Source of the DNA: Microtetraspora niveoalba
GTDB taxonomy: Bacteria; Actinomycetota; Actinomycetes; Streptosporangiales; Streptosporangiaceae
Direction: 5' to 3'
Length of the DNA: 64,000 nt
Assembly: GCF_001570405.1 (NCBI RefSeq)
Contig: NZ_BBYM01000020.1
Span: forward strand, 106,733 to 170,732
Position numbers and translations under genes: made by a program. The notes beneath the pieces are model-generated. The model did not search any database. It was not told where the DNA came from and worked only from the letters and a program-made list of their open reading frames with translations. Below, in pieces: positions 31,388 to 40,051 of this stretch. Within the stretch, counting starts at the first letter, position 1. Each line of letters starts with the position of its first letter.

Positions 31388-34300
31388 GCATGGCCGAGGG
31401 GAAGGACGACGCCCACACCGAGCCCGAGTGGCAGCCGGCCAGGCTGAGCCCCGCCGAGCTCGCCGAGAAACTCGGCATCCTCCCCCCGACCCCCGAACAG
31501 GCCGCCGTCATCGAGTCCGAGCCGGAGCCGATGGTCGTCGTGGCCGGCGCCGGGTCGGGCAAGAGCGAGACCATGGCCGGCCGGGTCGTCTGGCTGGTCG
31601 CGTCGGGCAAGGTCCGGCCGGAGCAGATCCTCGGGCTGACCTTCACCCGCAAGGCCGCCGCCGAGCTGGCCGAGCGGGTGCGCAGACGGCTCGCCGGGCT
31701 CGCCTCGGCCGGCCTGGTCCCGGCCGCGCTGCTCGACGCCGAGCCCACGGTCTCGACCTACCACGCGTACGCCGCCCGGCTGGTCACCGACCACGCGCTG
31801 CGCGAGGGCCTGGAGCCGACGATGCGGCTGATGAGCCCGGCCGTCGCCTGGCAGATGGCCGCCCGGATCGTCGGACAGTACGACGGCCCGATGGACCTGG
31901 TCGACCTCGGCCCGCCGAGCGTCACCGCCGCCGTCCTGGAGCTCGCCGGCGAGATGGCCGAGCACCTGCGCGGCGCCGACGAGGTGCGCGAGGTCGGCGC
32001 GTGGCTCCGGGAGCGCCTCGCCGAGCTGCCCGGGAAGGCCACGGCGGCCCAGCAGCGGCCGGTGCGCACCCAGGCGATCCGCGAGCAGCTCCTGCCGCTG
32101 GCCGAGGCGTACGCGCGGGTGAAACGCGCCCGGGAGGTCATCGACTACGGCGACCAGATGGCGCTGGCGGCGCGCATCGCGGCGAAGCACCCCGAGGTGG
32201 GCGCGACGGAGCGGTCCCGGTTCTCCGTCGTCCTGCTCGACGAGTACCAGGACACCAGCCACGCCCAGCTCGTGCTGCTCCGCTCCCTCTTCGGGGGCGG
32301 GCACCCGGTCACGGCGGTGGGCGACCCCTGCCAGTCGATCTACGGCTGGCGCGGCGCGTCGGCGGGCAACCTGTCCCGCTTCCCCGAGGACTTCCCGACG
32401 TCGGCGGGGGAGCCCGCGCCCGTCCGGCAGCTCTCCGTCAGCTTCCGCAACGGCGAGCGGGTGCTCGACGTGGCCGCGAAGATACAGGTGCCCCTGCGGG
32501 ACGGGCGGCGCGGGAACGTGCCCGTGCTCGTGCCCGGCTCCAACCGCGCCGACCGAGGCCGGGTCGTCTGCGCCTTCCACGCCACCGCCGAGGACGAGGC
32601 CGCCTGGATCGCGGACGGCATCGCCGGGAGGATCGGCACGCGGGACGCGCCCGACGGCCTGCCCTGGGGCGAGGGCGAGCGGGACCGCCCCCTGCAGGCC
32701 AGGGACTTCGCCATCCTCGCCCGCAAACGCTCGCAGTTCCCCACTCTGCGGCGCGCGCTGGAGGACCGCGGCGTCCCGGTCGAGGTCGTCGGCCTGGGCG
32801 GCCTGCTGACCGTCCCCGAGGTGGCCGACATCGTGGCCACGCTGCGCGTCCTCTACGACCCGACCGCGGGAGACGCTCTCGTGCGGCTGCTGGCGGGGCC
32901 GCGCTGGCGGATCGGCCCGGCCGACCTGAAGGTCCTCGGCGACCTCGCCCGAGATCTGAGCCAGGAGAGCAGGCGGGCGGGCGACCCGCTCGAGCAGGTC
33001 ATGGCCGACCTGGAGAGCGAACGCGGCAGCCTGATCGACGCGCTCGACGAGTTGCCCGACCGGCCCGAGTGGCTGGAGCCGTTCTCCCCGCTCGCCCGGG
33101 TCCGCCTGCCCGCGCTCGCGGGCGAGCTCAGGTCGTTGCGGGCCCGCGCGGGCCAGCCGCTGCCCGACCTCATCACCGAGATCGAGCGCAGGCTCGGCCT
33201 CGACATCGAGGTGGCCGCGCGCGGCGGCAGCGCCCTCGCGGCGCGGGCCGACCTCGACGCGTTCCTCGACGCCGCCGCCCGCTTCGCCGGGGACGCCGAG
33301 GACCCCACGCTGGGCGCGTTCCTCGCCTATCTCAAGGCGGCCGAAAGCGAGGAGTTCGGCCTGGAGGCCGGGCGGGTCGGCGAGACCGACAGCGTCAAGC
33401 TCATGACCGTCCACGCGTCCAAGGGACTGGAGTGGCCGGTCGTCGTCGTCCCCGGCCTGTCCCAGATCACCACCCAGAAGGGCGGCCTGGCCAGGGGCAG
33501 CGTCTTCCCCGCCACGCCCGTCACCAACTCGCGGTGGACGGAGAACTTCCGCAAGCTGCCGTACCCGCTGCGGGGCGACGTGTCGGACCTGCCGGAGCTG
33601 GCCGGGCTCGACAAGGACGCGCTCGCCGACTTCGACGAACGTTGCCGCGACCGGGACCTGCTGGAGGAGCGTCGCCTCGCGTACGTCGCCGTGACCCGGG
33701 CGCACTACCTGCTGATCGCGTCGGGGTACCGCTGGGGCGGCTCGTCCAAGCCGCTCGAACCGTCGGAGTTCCTCGACGAGATCCGCGCGGCGGGCGCGAC
33801 CGTGGCCCGCTGGGACGAGAGCGACGCGGAGGAGAACCCGCTGCTCGCCGAGCCCTCCGAAGCGTCCTGGCCCGCCGTGTCCGTACGCGACGCGGTGCTT
33901 GAGGGCGCCCGCATGGTCGAGGAGGCCATGGAGCGGGCGCTCGACGGCCAGGAGGATCCCGTCCACGTCAAGAGTGAGCGGACGCGCGCCTGGGCCAGGG
34001 ACACCGAGCTGCTCCTGAAGGAGCGCGAGCGGCGCGCCGAGTCTGCGGTCGTCGATCTGCCGGCGCGGTTGTCCGTGTCGTCGCTCGTCACCCTCGCCGG
34101 CGACCCGTCCGCGCTGGCCCGGCAGGTACGGCGTCCGCTGCCGAGGAAGCCCGCGCCCCTCGCGCGGCGGGGCACCGCGTTCCACGCCTGGCTGGAGTCG
34201 CGCTGGGGTCAGCAGCGGCTGATCGACGACTTCGAGCTGCCCGGCGCGTCCGACGAGCTGTCCGACGCCGAGGTCCAGCTCGCCGAGTTGCAGGAGCGGT

Positions 34301-34656
34301 TCGAGGAGAGCGTGTGGGCCGCGCGCGAGCCGCTCGACCTGGAGGTGCCGTTCGAGACGATGATCGCCGATCGGCTGGTCCGGGGCCGCATGGACGCCGT
34401 GTTCACCGACGGCGACGGCTATGTGGTGGTGGACTGGAAGACCGGCGAGCGCCCGCGCGGCAGGGCCGCCCGCACGGCGGCCGTCCAGCTCGCGGCCTAC
34501 CGCCTGGCCTGGGCGTCGCTCGCCGGGGTGCCGCTGGAGAAGGTCGGCGCGGCCTTCCACTACGTCCGCTCGAACGAGACGGTGCGGCCGGTCGACCTGC
34601 TCGACGCGGAGGGCCTGGCCGACCTGATCCGCCGCGTACCCGAAGTGGGCACATGA
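31381..34656 (+). CDS. adnB: AdnB-type helicase-nuclease subunit
   Basis: 1091 residues. UvrD-like motor with GAGSGKSET, LLDEYQDTS, GDPCQSIYGWRG and TVHASKGLEWP, and a C-terminal nuclease GRMDAVFTDGDG ... VVDWKTGERP. Both catalytic halves look intact. The GTG at 31381 has GGAGG six bases upstream and lies in a GTGCTGA overlap with adnA, which couples translation of the two subunits in equal amounts. Length matches mycobacterial AdnB. Confidence 0.92.
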   Translation: MLSMAEGKDDAHTEPEWQPARLSPAELAEKLGILPPTPEQAAVIESEPEPMVVVAGAGSGKSETMAGRVVWLVASGKVRPEQILGLTFTRKAAAELAERVRRRLAGLASAGLVPAALLDAEPTVSTYHAYAARLVTDHALREGLEPTMRLMSPAVAWQMAARIVGQYDGPMDLVDLGPPSVTAAVLELAGEMAEHLRGADEVREVGAWLRERLAELPGKATAAQQRPVRTQAIREQLLPLAEAYARVKRAREVIDYGDQMALAARIAAKHPEVGATERSRFSVVLLDEYQDTSHAQLVLLRSLFGGGHPVTAVGDPCQSIYGWRGASAGNLSRFPEDFPTSAGEPAPVRQLSVSFRNGERVLDVAAKIQVPLRDGRRGNVPVLVPGSNRADRGRVVCAFHATAEDEAAWIADGIAGRIGTRDAPDGLPWGEGERDRPLQARDFAILARKRSQFPTLRRALEDRGVPVEVVGLGGLLTVPEVADIVATLRVLYDPTAGDALVRLLAGPRWRIGPADLKVLGDLARDLSQESRRAGDPLEQVMADLESERGSLIDALDELPDRPEWLEPFSPLARVRLPALAGELRSLRARAGQPLPDLITEIERRLGLDIEVAARGGSALAARADLDAFLDAAARFAGDAEDPTLGAFLAYLKAAESEEFGLEAGRVGETDSVKLMTVHASKGLEWPVVVVPGLSQITTQKGGLARGSVFPATPVTNSRWTENFRKLPYPLRGDVSDLPELAGLDKDALADFDERCRDRDLLEERRLAYVAVTRAHYLLIASGYRWGGSSKPLEPSEFLDEIRAAGATVARWDESDAEENPLLAEPSEASWPAVSVRDAVLEGARMVEEAMERALDGQEDPVHVKSERTRAWARDTELLLKERERRAESAVVDLPARLSVSSLVTLAGDPSALARQVRRPLPRKPAPLARRGTAFHAWLESRWGQQRLIDDFELPGASDELSDAEVQLAELQERFEESVWAAREPLDLEVPFETMIADRLVRGRMDAVFTDGDGYVVVDWKTGERPRGRAARTAAVQLAAYRLAWASLAGVPLEKVGAAFHYVRSNETVRPVDLLDAEGLADLIRRVPEVGT

Positions 34657-34659
34657 GGA

Positions 34660-35313
34660 TCAGTCGAAGATCAGCGAGGTGTCGAGCTTGACGCCGAACG
34701 GCTCGGGCAGCTCGAGCGGCTGACCCGCCTCCACCGTCACGACCTCCTGGTACGGCTGCCGCTCGTCGTCCATCGCGAGATCGCCCACCGGACCGCTCAT
34801 CAGCGTGACCGTCGGCGGGGCGGTCACCGGATCGACGACGAGATAGAGCGGCACGCCCGCCCGCGCGTAATCCATCGGCTTCTCGTACCAGTCCACGGTA
34901 CGTGTGCCGGGCGAGCACACCTCCACGACCAGCAGCGTGCCGTATCCGTGCAGGCGCATGTCGTCGTGCCGCTCCGGATGCCGGGGCGTCACGGTCAGGT
35001 CGGGGATGCGATGGTCGAGCAGCGGAGGGATGTGGACGGCCACGTTCTGATGGATTCGCCAGCCGTTGGCGCGCTTGACGGGGAACAGCATGTCGACGAG
35101 GGACTCGACGACGTCGGCGCTCGAAATGCTCGTCCACGGGCTCACGACGACGCGCCCCCACGAGATCTCCGCGGTGTAGCCGGCGTCGTTGAGCTCCAGG
35201 CAGAGCCGTTGGATCTCGGCTTCGGCGTCCAACGGCTCCTCCGGTGGCTCTGGCGGTGGTAGGGGGGCGGGGGCGGGATGCGTGACGCGTCGCCGGTGCT
35301 CGACGAGAGGCAT
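34660..35313 (-). CDS. Uma2 family (PD-(D/E)XK) putative endonuclease
   Basis: 217 residues. The Uma2 core shows IPDLTVTPR and LLVVEVCSPGT in order, followed by the Y-E-K-P-x-D-Y-A-R-A-G-V-P helix typical of the family. The first 35 residues are a Pro-rich linker. Uma2 genes are abundant in cyanobacteria and actinomycetes, often multicopy, with no settled role. It converges tightly with adnB, with 3 bases between the stops. ATG start after AAAGG. Confidence 0.8.
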   Translation of the reverse strand: MPLVEHRRRVTHPAPAPLPPPEPPEEPLDAEAEIQRLCLELNDAGYTAEISWGRVVVSPWTSISSADVVESLVDMLFPVKRANGWRIHQNVAVHIPPLLDHRIPDLTVTPRHPERHDDMRLHGYGTLLVVEVCSPGTRTVDWYEKPMDYARAGVPLYLVVDPVTAPPTVTLMSGPVGDLAMDDERQPYQEVVTVEAGQPLELPEPFGVKLDTSLIFD

Positions 35314-35570
35314 GTGGGTCCCATCCTTTCGGACTCCTCGCGCCGTCTCATGGTACGTGTGGTCGCTGTCGCGTGACGGACAGTAACAGCGGAGCGGGAC
35401 GGCGCCCGAGGAGCCGGACAGGCGCGGGAGAAGTCTCTCCACCTCGGAAGAAGGATGCCTCCCGAACAGGGGCCGTACGGCCACACCCGTTCGCGAAGGA
35501 GGGGGACCCGGGACGGCGTGAGCGACGCCCCCGGTTCGACCGACGGCGCAGAACGACCTCCAGCGGGTGA

Positions 35571-36296
35571 TCAGTCGCGTGGTTTGAGCCGGCGGAGGGT
35601 GTAGCCGTCGCCGGCCGGGTCCAGGGGCTTGGTGGCCCGCTTGAAGAGGTACTCGGCCCGCTCGTACGACAGCCGGCCGCGGCCGGTCTCCGGGCACAGG
35701 TCCGCCGCGGCCGGTCTCCGGGCCGGTCCGGGACGCCGGTCGGCAAGGAAGAGCGGGCCGCGGGCGCGGCCGGCCACCAGCCGGGGGAGCAGCGCCGCGG
35801 TTCCGGAACGCCAGGTCACCCAGGTGCCGCCCGCGCGCGCCCGGCGGTCGTCCAGGTCCAGGTCCTCGACGTTGAGCGACAACACCGCCGTCACTCGGGC
35901 CGCCGACTCGTGCAGGAGCCGCCACAGGGTCCGCTCCCGAAGGGAGATGCCGGGGAGGTCCCACAGCTCGTCGAGCAGCGCCGGGTCGATGGACTCCGTG
36001 CGGGTACGGCTCTCGGCCCGCCGGTCGAGCCCGGCCGCGAGGTCGTCGAGGGAGGCCCAGGCGCAGAACGACCGCAGGGCCGACCGGTGCCGGTTCCACG
36101 TCTTGGCCGCCGCCTCGCCCCAGGCCGTACGGAACACCAGGGCCACCTGGTCGGCGGTGAGAGAGGCCGCCGGCAGCTCGTCGCCCAGGGACAGGCGCAG
36201 CCGCCGCAGGGTCTGCCCGTACGAGCGGACGGTCGCCGCGTCCAGCCCGGCGCGGTCCAGGAAGTCGCGGGCGGCCTGCCCGAGGGTGAGCGCCGG
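35571..36296 (-). pseudogene. Integrase remnant forming the 3' end of the sigma gene
   Basis: Encodes residues 418-658 of the fusion protein. It matches the N-terminal two thirds of a common actinomycete site-specific integrase but stops before the second catalytic Arg, the His residues and the nucleophilic Tyr. The following 250 bases do not contain the missing part in any frame I could read. It cannot recombine DNA by itself, though the core-binding domain could still bind DNA. Confidence 0.75.
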
Positions 36297-37547
36297 CGCG
36301 TCCGGAGCGGTGATCTCGTCCGCGCGGTGGCTCAGGAAGGCACGCTCGGCGACGTTCCTGGTCAGGGACGCCGCACGCCGGAACTCCCGGCGCGCCTCCT
36401 CCCGGCGTCCGAGCCGCAGCAGGAGGTCGCCCCGGACGCTCGGGAGCAGGTGGTAGTCCCGCAACGCGGCGTCGGCGGTCAGCGCGTCCGCCACCGCGAG
36501 ACCCGCCTCCGGCCCGTACGCCATCCCGAGCGCCACAGCGTGGTTGAGCCGCACGACGGGGGTCGGCAGCAGCCGGGACAACGCCTCGTACAGGCTCGCG
36601 ATCCGGGGCCAGTCGGTGTCCGCCGCGGTCCGCGCCTGCGCGTGGCACACGGCGATCACCGCCTGGAGCAGGTACGGACCGGGCGGCCCGCCCGCCTCCC
36701 GCGCGCGCAGCATCGCGGTGAAGCCGCGGCGGACGAGCAACTGGTCCCAGCGTCCCCGGTTCTGCTCGTGCAGCTGGACCGGCTCCCCCGAGGGCCCCGT
36801 ACGGGCGGCGGACCGCGACGCCTGGAGCTCCATGAGAGCGACCAGTCCGTGCACCTCGGCCTCGCGCGGCGCCAGCTCGGCCAGCAGCCGGCCGAGCCGC
36901 AGCGCCTCCAGGCAGAGCTCCGGCCGCATCAGATCGTCGCCGGACGTCGCCGAGTAGCCCTCGTTGAAGATCAGATAGATGACCCCGAGCACCGACGACA
37001 GGCGCTCGGCCAGCTCGGCGCCGTCCGGCAGCTCGAACGGCACCCGCTCCTCGGCCAGCGTCCGCTTCGCCCCGGCGATCCGCTGGACGATCACCTGCTC
37101 GCCGACCAGGAAGGCCCGCGCGATCTCGGCGGCGGTCAGTCCGCCGAGCAGCCGGAGCGTCAGCGCGACCCGCGCCTCGGTCGGCAGGACGGGGTGGCAG
37201 GACAGGAACATCAGCCGCAGGACGTCGTCCCGATCGGCGTCCTCCGGCCGCTGTCCCAGCTCGTACGCGATCTGCTCGTGCTTGCGCTCCAGCCGCTCGG
37301 ACCGGCGGATGTGGTCGACGGCGCGGCGCTTGGCGACGGCCGTCAGCCAGGCGCCGGGGTTGTCCGGGACGCCGGACTCCGGCCACTGTTCGAGCGCGGA
37401 GACGAGCGCGTCCTGGGCCAGCTCCTCGGCGAGGCCGACGTCACCCAGCATCCCGGTGAGCGTGGCGACGATCTTGGCCGACTCCATCCTCCAGACCGCG
37501 TCGATCGTCCGCCGTACGCCTTCCACCGGGAGTTCCTCGCCGATCAC
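35571..37547 (-). CDS. ECF sigma factor (DGPF-linked type) fused to a truncated tyrosine integrase
   Basis: 658 residues, far longer than the family's usual 410 or so. Residues 15-170 contain sigma region 2 (NPGAWLTAVAKRRAVDHIRR) and region 4 (LTAAEIARAFLV). Residues 175-412 are the helical C-terminal extension of DUF6596-type sigma factors, with FNEGYSAT and the end LTRNVAERAFL. From about 418 the frame continues into a tyrosine-recombinase core-binding domain (TVRSYGQTLRRL, TWNRHRSALRSFCAW) and the beginning of the catalytic domain (ESAAR551, LSLNVEDLDL). It ends at YTLRRLKPRD before the H-x-x-R, His and Tyr positions. The DGPF gene is 7 bases upstream. Confidence 0.85.
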   Translation of the reverse strand: MIGEELPVEGVRRTIDAVWRMESAKIVATLTGMLGDVGLAEELAQDALVSALEQWPESGVPDNPGAWLTAVAKRRAVDHIRRSERLERKHEQIAYELGQRPEDADRDDVLRLMFLSCHPVLPTEARVALTLRLLGGLTAAEIARAFLVGEQVIVQRIAGAKRTLAEERVPFELPDGAELAERLSSVLGVIYLIFNEGYSATSGDDLMRPELCLEALRLGRLLAELAPREAEVHGLVALMELQASRSAARTGPSGEPVQLHEQNRGRWDQLLVRRGFTAMLRAREAGGPPGPYLLQAVIAVCHAQARTAADTDWPRIASLYEALSRLLPTPVVRLNHAVALGMAYGPEAGLAVADALTADAALRDYHLLPSVRGDLLLRLGRREEARREFRRAASLTRNVAERAFLSHRADEITAPDAPALTLGQAARDFLDRAGLDAATVRSYGQTLRRLRLSLGDELPAASLTADQVALVFRTAWGEAAAKTWNRHRSALRSFCAWASLDDLAAGLDRRAESRTRTESIDPALLDELWDLPGISLRERTLWRLLHESAARVTAVLSLNVEDLDLDDRRARAGGTWVTWRSGTAALLPRLVAGRARGPLFLADRRPGPARRPAAADLCPETGRGRLSYERAEYLFKRATKPLDPAGDGYTLRRLKPRD

Positions 37548-37554
37548 GGTCGTG

Positions 37555-37878
37555 TCAGGGGCCGAAGACCTGCTGGATCACGCTCTCGCCGTCACCCACG
37601 ATCTTGCGGAAACGGCGGGTGAGCTCGATCGCCTCCTCCTTGCTGCGGACCTCGACCAGCGCGAAACCGGCCACCGCCTCCTTCGCCTCGGCGAACGGGC
37701 CGTCGGTCACCGTGATCTCGTCGCCCCAGGACGTGACGCGGACGCCCCCGGCCTCCAGGCCGCCGGTGGCCAGCAGGACGCCGGCGGCGGTCAGCTCCTC
37801 GACGAACGTGGCCATCTCGGCGAACAGCTTCTCGTCGGGGACGCTGTCGGTGGCCTTGGTCGTCATCAGGTAGCGCAT
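37555..37878 (-). CDS. DGPF-domain (YCII-related) protein
   Basis: 107 residues. MRYLMTTKA start, DGPFAEAKEAVAGF motif in the middle and an FRKIV helix near the end. DGPF proteins are characteristically encoded next to this class of ECF sigma factor with a long C-terminal extension and probably act in the same signalling unit. Transcribed first, 7 bases before the sigma gene. Confidence 0.88.
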   Translation of the reverse strand: MRYLMTTKATDSVPDEKLFAEMATFVEELTAAGVLLATGGLEAGGVRVTSWGDEITVTDGPFAEAKEAVAGFALVEVRSKEEAIELTRRFRKIVGDGESVIQQVFGP

Positions 37879-38018
37879 GAGGGTCTCTCCTTCTTTCCGG
37901 TGTCTCGCCTAGACGTCGAACGGGCCGTACGACAGGGAACGACGGCGTTCCCTGTCATATCACCCGATCGACGTGTCGGTGAGAAGTGAAGAAGCCGAAC
38001 TTCAGGAAGGACACGGAC

Positions 38019-38378
38019 ATGGCCCGGTTCGCCGCCGTCGAGGACTACGTCGCCGCTCTCCCCGAGCCCCTGCGCGAGATCGGCGAGAAGCTGCTGCCGC
38101 TCATCGAGGAGGTGCTGCCGGGAGCGGGCGCGGTCTGGCACGGGCACCCGGTGTGGAGCCTGGGCCCGGCCCCGGGAAAGCAGCCCGTCTCCTACATCAA
38201 GGCGTACTCGGCCCACGTGACCTTCGGGCTCTGGCGCGGGCAGGAGATCGACGACCCGTCCGGCCGGCTGGAACCCGCCGCGCGGGTGATGGCCGCGGTC
38301 AAGCTCCGCTCAGTGGACGACATCGACGCCGAGCTGTTCATCGACTGGCTGCGCCGGGCCCGCGACCTGGAGGGCTGA
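38019..38378 (+). CDS. DUF1801 domain protein
   Basis: 119 residues. Shows the AVEDYVAALPEPLREIGEKL start and the V-W-H-G-H-P-V-W and KAYSAHVTFGLWRG segments of the DUF1801/YdhG fold. Family function is unresolved; some members were proposed to bind iron or act as chaperones. ATG 38019 has AGGAAGG at good spacing; GTG 37986 is the alternative. Faces the siderophore operon convergently. Confidence 0.75.
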   Translation: MARFAAVEDYVAALPEPLREIGEKLLPLIEEVLPGAGAVWHGHPVWSLGPAPGKQPVSYIKAYSAHVTFGLWRGQEIDDPSGRLEPAARVMAAVKLRSVDDIDAELFIDWLRRARDLEG

Positions 38379-38409
38379 CCGCGGCCCCGGCCGTGCGGCG
38401 CGGGGTGTG

Positions 38410-40032
38410 TCAGGCGAGAGGGTTGGCGATCGGGACGTACCCGGCGGAGCGGTCGGCGTCCCTGGCCCAGCGGACCCCGAGGTTGGCCTTCGCGGGCAGC
38501 GGCGCCCCCGCGAGCAGCTCGGCCAGGAGGGGCGGCGTGCCGTGCCCGGCCGCGTACGTCGTGAGGACGTCCCGGCAGATCGACCACAGCTCGGGCAGGA
38601 CGGCCCGTCCGGCGTGCTCGGCCACCGAGGCGGCGATCTCGGCCAGGTGGTTGACCATCAGGCAGTAGACGACCCGGTTCCAGCCGCGGTCGGCGTCGTA
38701 GGCCAGCGCCCCGGCCACCGCCGGGGGCAGGCCGGACAGGTCGTGCCGGTCCCGGACGAGTTTCGTCCCCTCCATGTCCCGAAATATCGCTTCAACGGGG
38801 AGATCGTGGTGGTCGATCCCGAGCAGCACGTTCTGCAGGTGGGGTTCCAGGACGACGCCATGCGTGAAATACGCGTCCAGCACCGGCGGCGCCACCCGCT
38901 CCACATAGCACCGCCACCACACCAGAGGGTCGGCCGTGCCGCAGGGACCGCCGTCCGCCGTACCGCGCGGCGCGGCGAGGGCGCCGGCGAGGACCGGGGT
39001 GACGCCGGGGCCGCACACCGTCCACGGGCCCGGCCGGAGGATCACGCCCAGCCCTTCGAGCAGCCGGACGCCGAGGCCCGCGGACCGGTAGCCGGGCTCG
39101 GGCAGCCACCGGGTGCCCGGGAAGCGCGCCGCGAGCCGCGCGAACACCGGACCGAGCCGCTCGGTCAGCTCCACCGCGCCGGCCAGCTCGTACCAGGCGT
39201 TCTTGCGCACGCAGTTGGTGATCCGCACGTCCAGGCTGAACTTCAGGCACATGCCGGTGCCCGGATCGAAGACGGTGCGGACCGACGAGGTGGGCGCCAC
39301 CGGCCGGGGCGTCTCGCCCAGATCGACCAGCCGCCCGTCGGCCAGCGGCTCGCGCAGATCGGCGGCGAGCAGGCCGAGCTGCCACGGATGCGCCGGCAGC
39401 GGGACGTATCCCGCCGGGGCCGAGCCGGACAGGTCGAGCGCGCGGGTGTCGCCCCGCTCCGCGACCAGATCGGCACGTACGCCGAGCAGCCGGAGCGGGA
39501 ACTCCGCGTGCGCCTCGGGCGCGTAGCGCAGCCAGCCGTCCCCCTCCCGCGCCTTCGGCGACGGATGGAACGGGTGGCCCGCGACCAGCGCCTGCTCCGA
39601 CGCGAGCCACGGATCGCCGGGGGCCGCGCCGCCTTCGCGGGCGTCGAGCAGCGCGCCGATCGCCTCGCGGCTGCGCGCCACCTGCCCGGCGAACTCGTCG
39701 TTGCCGCCGGGCAGCTCCCGCTCGATCAGCGCGACCAGCATCTCCGAGGTGAGCGGCCGCCACGCGCCGTCCGAGAGCCACTCGGCCGGGCCGTCGAAAC
39801 GCAGCGCGATCCCGCCGTGGACGCGGGCGCGCAGCAGCGTCCCCGCCACCCGCAGCAGCACGTACGGCTCCGCAGGCCAGACCAGCCCGCGCGGCCCGGC
39901 CACCTCGCGGACGCAGCAGCGCAGCAGCGCGCCCAGCGTCACGGCCTCCGCGATCGCGCCGCGGCCGTCCCCGGGAGCTTGAGGGCGGTCGAGGTCGCTG
40001 AGGCGGCTGTCCGCCGTGGAAACGGCGTTCAT
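38410..40032 (-). CDS. NIS siderophore synthetase (IucA/IucC family), distal copy
   Basis: 540 residues. IucA/IucC signatures: PLPAHPWQLG, S-S-V-R-T, KFSLDVRITNCVRKN, EPHLQNVL and a FhuF-like C-terminal extension (NHLAEIAASV). It condenses a carboxylic acid (citrate or 2-oxoglutarate type) with an amine or alcohol using ATP. The acceptor type (A, B or C) cannot be assigned safely by eye. Last gene of a three-gene operon, 19 bases after the other synthetase. Confidence 0.9.
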   Translation of the reverse strand: MNAVSTADSRLSDLDRPQAPGDGRGAIAEAVTLGALLRCCVREVAGPRGLVWPAEPYVLLRVAGTLLRARVHGGIALRFDGPAEWLSDGAWRPLTSEMLVALIERELPGGNDEFAGQVARSREAIGALLDAREGGAAPGDPWLASEQALVAGHPFHPSPKAREGDGWLRYAPEAHAEFPLRLLGVRADLVAERGDTRALDLSGSAPAGYVPLPAHPWQLGLLAADLREPLADGRLVDLGETPRPVAPTSSVRTVFDPGTGMCLKFSLDVRITNCVRKNAWYELAGAVELTERLGPVFARLAARFPGTRWLPEPGYRSAGLGVRLLEGLGVILRPGPWTVCGPGVTPVLAGALAAPRGTADGGPCGTADPLVWWRCYVERVAPPVLDAYFTHGVVLEPHLQNVLLGIDHHDLPVEAIFRDMEGTKLVRDRHDLSGLPPAVAGALAYDADRGWNRVVYCLMVNHLAEIAASVAEHAGRAVLPELWSICRDVLTTYAAGHGTPPLLAELLAGAPLPAKANLGVRWARDADRSAGYVPIANPLA

Positions 40033-40051
40033 CCATTCTCCTTCGGCGAGG

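Noticed and set aside
31375..34560. A 1061-codon open frame antisense to adnB
   Set aside because: Same explanation: no ribosome binding site, no domain, and composition of a shadow frame.
35314..35570. Frameshifted remainder of the integrase downstream of the fusion gene
   Set aside because: I read the bases after the stop in other frames and found no R-H-x-x-R or catalytic Tyr region, so a simple frameshift does not explain the truncation.
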